Assembly: GCA_963978905.1 (NCBI GenBank)
Contig: OZ022257.1
Coordinates: 40,558,203-40,622,202, forward strand
From: Trichostrongylus colubriformis
Taxonomy: Eukaryota > Nematoda > Chromadorea > Rhabditida > Trichostrongylidae
DNA length: 64,000 nucleotides
Direction of reading: 5' to 3'
Position numbers and translations under genes: made by a program
Notes under the pieces: generated by a model
What the model was told of the DNA's origin: nothing
Database searches by the model: none
What the model saw: the letters and a program-made list of their open reading frames with translations, nothing else
Part shown: positions 61,862 through 64,000 of the stretch, piece after piece
Layout of the letters: each line of letters starts with the position of its first letter
How positions within the stretch are numbered: position 1 is the first letter of the stretch

Positions 61862-63521
61862 TGTTCCTCCTAAACCAAGGCTTACGCTAAAAGTCAAGGC
61901 AAAAGTAGCGCCAGATGCTGAACACAGTAAGGTGCCAATACCCTCCCTCAAACTATATTAGCACGGACCGTCGTTCAAAACTCAACATGTCATTAGCTCA
62001 GGAAGGGTGAACTGAAACTCAGAACTTAATAGCTTTGAAGACAGTCGGTAGAAACACCCGAAAGCAATCAAAAAGTGCGAGTTCAGCAGACAAATAATGA
62101 AACTCTAATAGTAGTATACTGAATATCCATTGAAAGAGAAAGAAAATCAAACAGCGCCACACTGCTGTATCGCAAAAACAGATAAAATTAGGCGTGGGTA
62201 CTGTGATCGCTCACAAGTTGCACTTACCGCAGTTGCACAGGCTAAGGGAGGTAGTTATACTGGGCCTCCCTCTCATTTCCACAATCAGCACCTACTTTAA
62301 GCTTGGATGCCCGTGGCCCCTACTATTTCTTGGTAATTTTGATGCTTTCATACATATGCGGTTTATGTAGTTCCTTTGTTTGCCTCAAAATGTGCGATTT
62401 TCCTGTGTAATACTTGCGTCTAAAATATTTTAAAGTTGAGTCTGCTCATCAAAAGAAGATGCCTGTTTATTTGTCAAGCAATTTGTAGGGTGAATAACTT
62501 TCGAACTTTTTTTGATCTATTTTATTTTATGTATTTCTAAACATATCGTGATGTCAACGAAAATGTTGCTGCAGGAAATGCAATATTCGTTCCTTTCTAA
62601 GTTGTGCAATTTGTAATCATTCCCTCCAGCGAACGAGCCTTCTCTTCTGGTACTTTTCTGCCTATGAAGCCGGATGAATTAGTTTCGTGGTCAAGTACGT
62701 GACGACACCGTAACACGCTTTCCTTATTGAATTCATGAATTCATTTTAGGTTTTGGGCTTAATCGTTTTCAACATAAAGTAATATTCCGCGCATACTGGA
62801 GAACAACAAAATTGGATGCGAAAGCTATTAGGAGAGGTTGGTTCAAAAGACATTTCTTCGTTTCTACGCCAAGCCGCAAGGGGAAGGAGAGCAAGATTCC
62901 TCAATACGGATTATCGTGGATGTGATAGAAAAGTATGTGGAAAAAGGAATAGAATTGCGGAAAATAGGTATGAGAGTGAGAAGTGGCCTTTCAGGGACGC
63001 AGAGTAGTACAACCATGGATTAAAAGCACACCTCGCGACAATCAAATAGTGACTTACTTTCTTGGGGCAAGTAGGTCCTTGGATCAGTGCTCACGCTGCA
63101 ACTGTGTTGCGGCTGCACGGTATACCATCGCGGTGTTGTTCCTGCTTGAACACAACGGAGCCACCCTCACCCATCCAAATCAAAATTTCCAACGTGGCGC
63201 TCACCTGGAGAGGGAAACATACATTAAGAAAAGATGATTTGATGAGCAGCCATTTTGTAAAAGCAGCTTCTACATTGCAAATTGTTCGTCCAAGGCCAGG
63301 TGTGATTTGATTGGGTGGGCGTGGCTCGGTTTCGTTCGAGCGCGCACATCACCGTGAGGGTGCGCTGTGCAGCCACAACAAAGACACAGTCTGAGCAGTT
63401 ATCCAAACCTACTTGCCCCTAGTAAGTAAACTGCTTATCCGATTATCGCCTTTCAAAAAAAAAACTAAAAACAGGTGCAGAGAAGTTGGAAAATATAAAA
63501 CAAGACATGAAGTCGCTTTGA
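61862..63521 (+). CDS. Putative 3' exons of an unidentified gene
   Basis: Three segments join in phase: 61862-61931 (VPPKPRLTLKVKAKVAPDAE), 62832-62967 (TFLRFYAKPQGEGEQDSS, IRIIVDVIEKYVEKGIELRK) and 63475-63521 (GAEKLENIKQDMKSL, then TGA). Donors GTGCCA and GTATGA and acceptors TACAG, TTAG and AACAG are present; the middle acceptor is weak. The product is charged and helical, with no family I recognise. Upstream exons are not found. Competing minus-strand exon-like segments at about 63196-63222 and 63542-63606 cannot be true together with this model, so confidence is low. Confidence 0.3.
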
Positions 63522-64000
63522 ATCTGCGCCTTACTCATTTTCTTGCCATCGATGTTTGTTAAAGATACATAAATCTGCACAAAAGTGGCTAATGGAGTGC
63601 TGTGCAACAGTGAATTGGGAAATGTAAACAGCAAACGTGGAATTGGCTCGGACTTTTCAATGAATGGTCAGGGCCGTGTGAAAGGCTTTCGCTATGTTTT
63701 ATCGTCTCACAATAATATCTTGGTCAATGTTGTAGGAACCCTACGATGCCTTCAGAGGCCAAGCTTGGTGCAAAGTAACTAATTTTCTGATGTCGTATGC
63801 ATCATTTCAAATGCTGCAGTTTCTGTCAACAAGTATCGTACAATTGGAGAGTGGGGTAGACGATTAGGTGAAGGCGGATTTGTTAAAAAAAAAGCGATGG
63901 TTTTCTATGAGGAACGGACTCATCTGATGGCAACTGAAAAACCAATCACTTGAAGTAGTAGCATTTTACACTGTCGTTTTTTATATTAGAAATAATGAAT

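Overview
The window looks like nuclear DNA from a parasitic nematode, most likely a strongylid such as a hookworm. Three things point that way: small exons split by introns with TTTCAG-type acceptors, a worm-type mariner transposon, and very dense short inverted-repeat elements and non-LTR fragments. I see no prokaryotic operon, no rRNA and no CRISPR array. The genus is an inference; the nematode call is firmer.

Host genes. (1) About 11.8-23.1 kb, plus strand: a seven-exon gene for a single-pass membrane protein with a long Lys/Ser-rich tail and no family I recognise; its 5' end is not found. (2) 25.0-46.9 kb, minus strand: a gene of about 29 exons that I reconstruct as TECPR1 (tectonin beta-propeller repeat protein 1). 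It has tectonin repeats, a dysferlin (DysF) module, a linker, an ATG5-binding-like helix, a PH-like domain, more tectonin repeats, a second DysF module and a final propeller, about 1,120 codons in all. One exon carries an apparent one-base frameshift, and one short repeat segment is missing. (3) 54.8-57.5 kb, minus strand: the V-ATPase V0 proteolipid subunit c'' (vha-4 type), five clear exons. (4) 61.9-63.5 kb, plus strand: weak evidence for the 3' exons of an unidentified gene. Genes 1 and 2 converge at 23-25 kb. TECPR1 and the V-ATPase proton channel both act on lysosomal or acidified membranes; their proximity here may be chance.

Mobile DNA fills most of the rest. An LTR retrotransposon (25.8-30.8 kb) sits antisense in a TECPR1 intron. 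It has two LTRs, a primer site and a polypurine tract. It has lost reverse transcriptase, RNase H and the integrase core, and carries an unfamiliar ~300-residue region after the integrase C-terminus. A Tc1-like element (38.45-40.02 kb) and a mariner-type foldback (34.4-35.4 kb), both with TA duplications, lie in other TECPR1 introns. A mariner with D,D34D residues but two frame breaks is at 59.17-60.42 kb, and an older mariner interrupted by a miniature element is at 48.7-49.7 kb. Non-LTR (RTE-like) fragments lie at 7.5-9.8 kb, and a probable LINE tail at 13.7 kb.

At least six families of miniature inverted-repeat or foldback elements recur (TIRs beginning TTAAAGGCACCGG, GGCCGCGGTCATACTTTG, GTGTGTACCC, TTTAAAGGCACATTC, AGTCCATTTCGGAGCG, GTGTGTGCAGATATGAC), several nested inside one another. 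All exon coordinates are read by eye from splice consensus and reading phase, with no transcript evidence.
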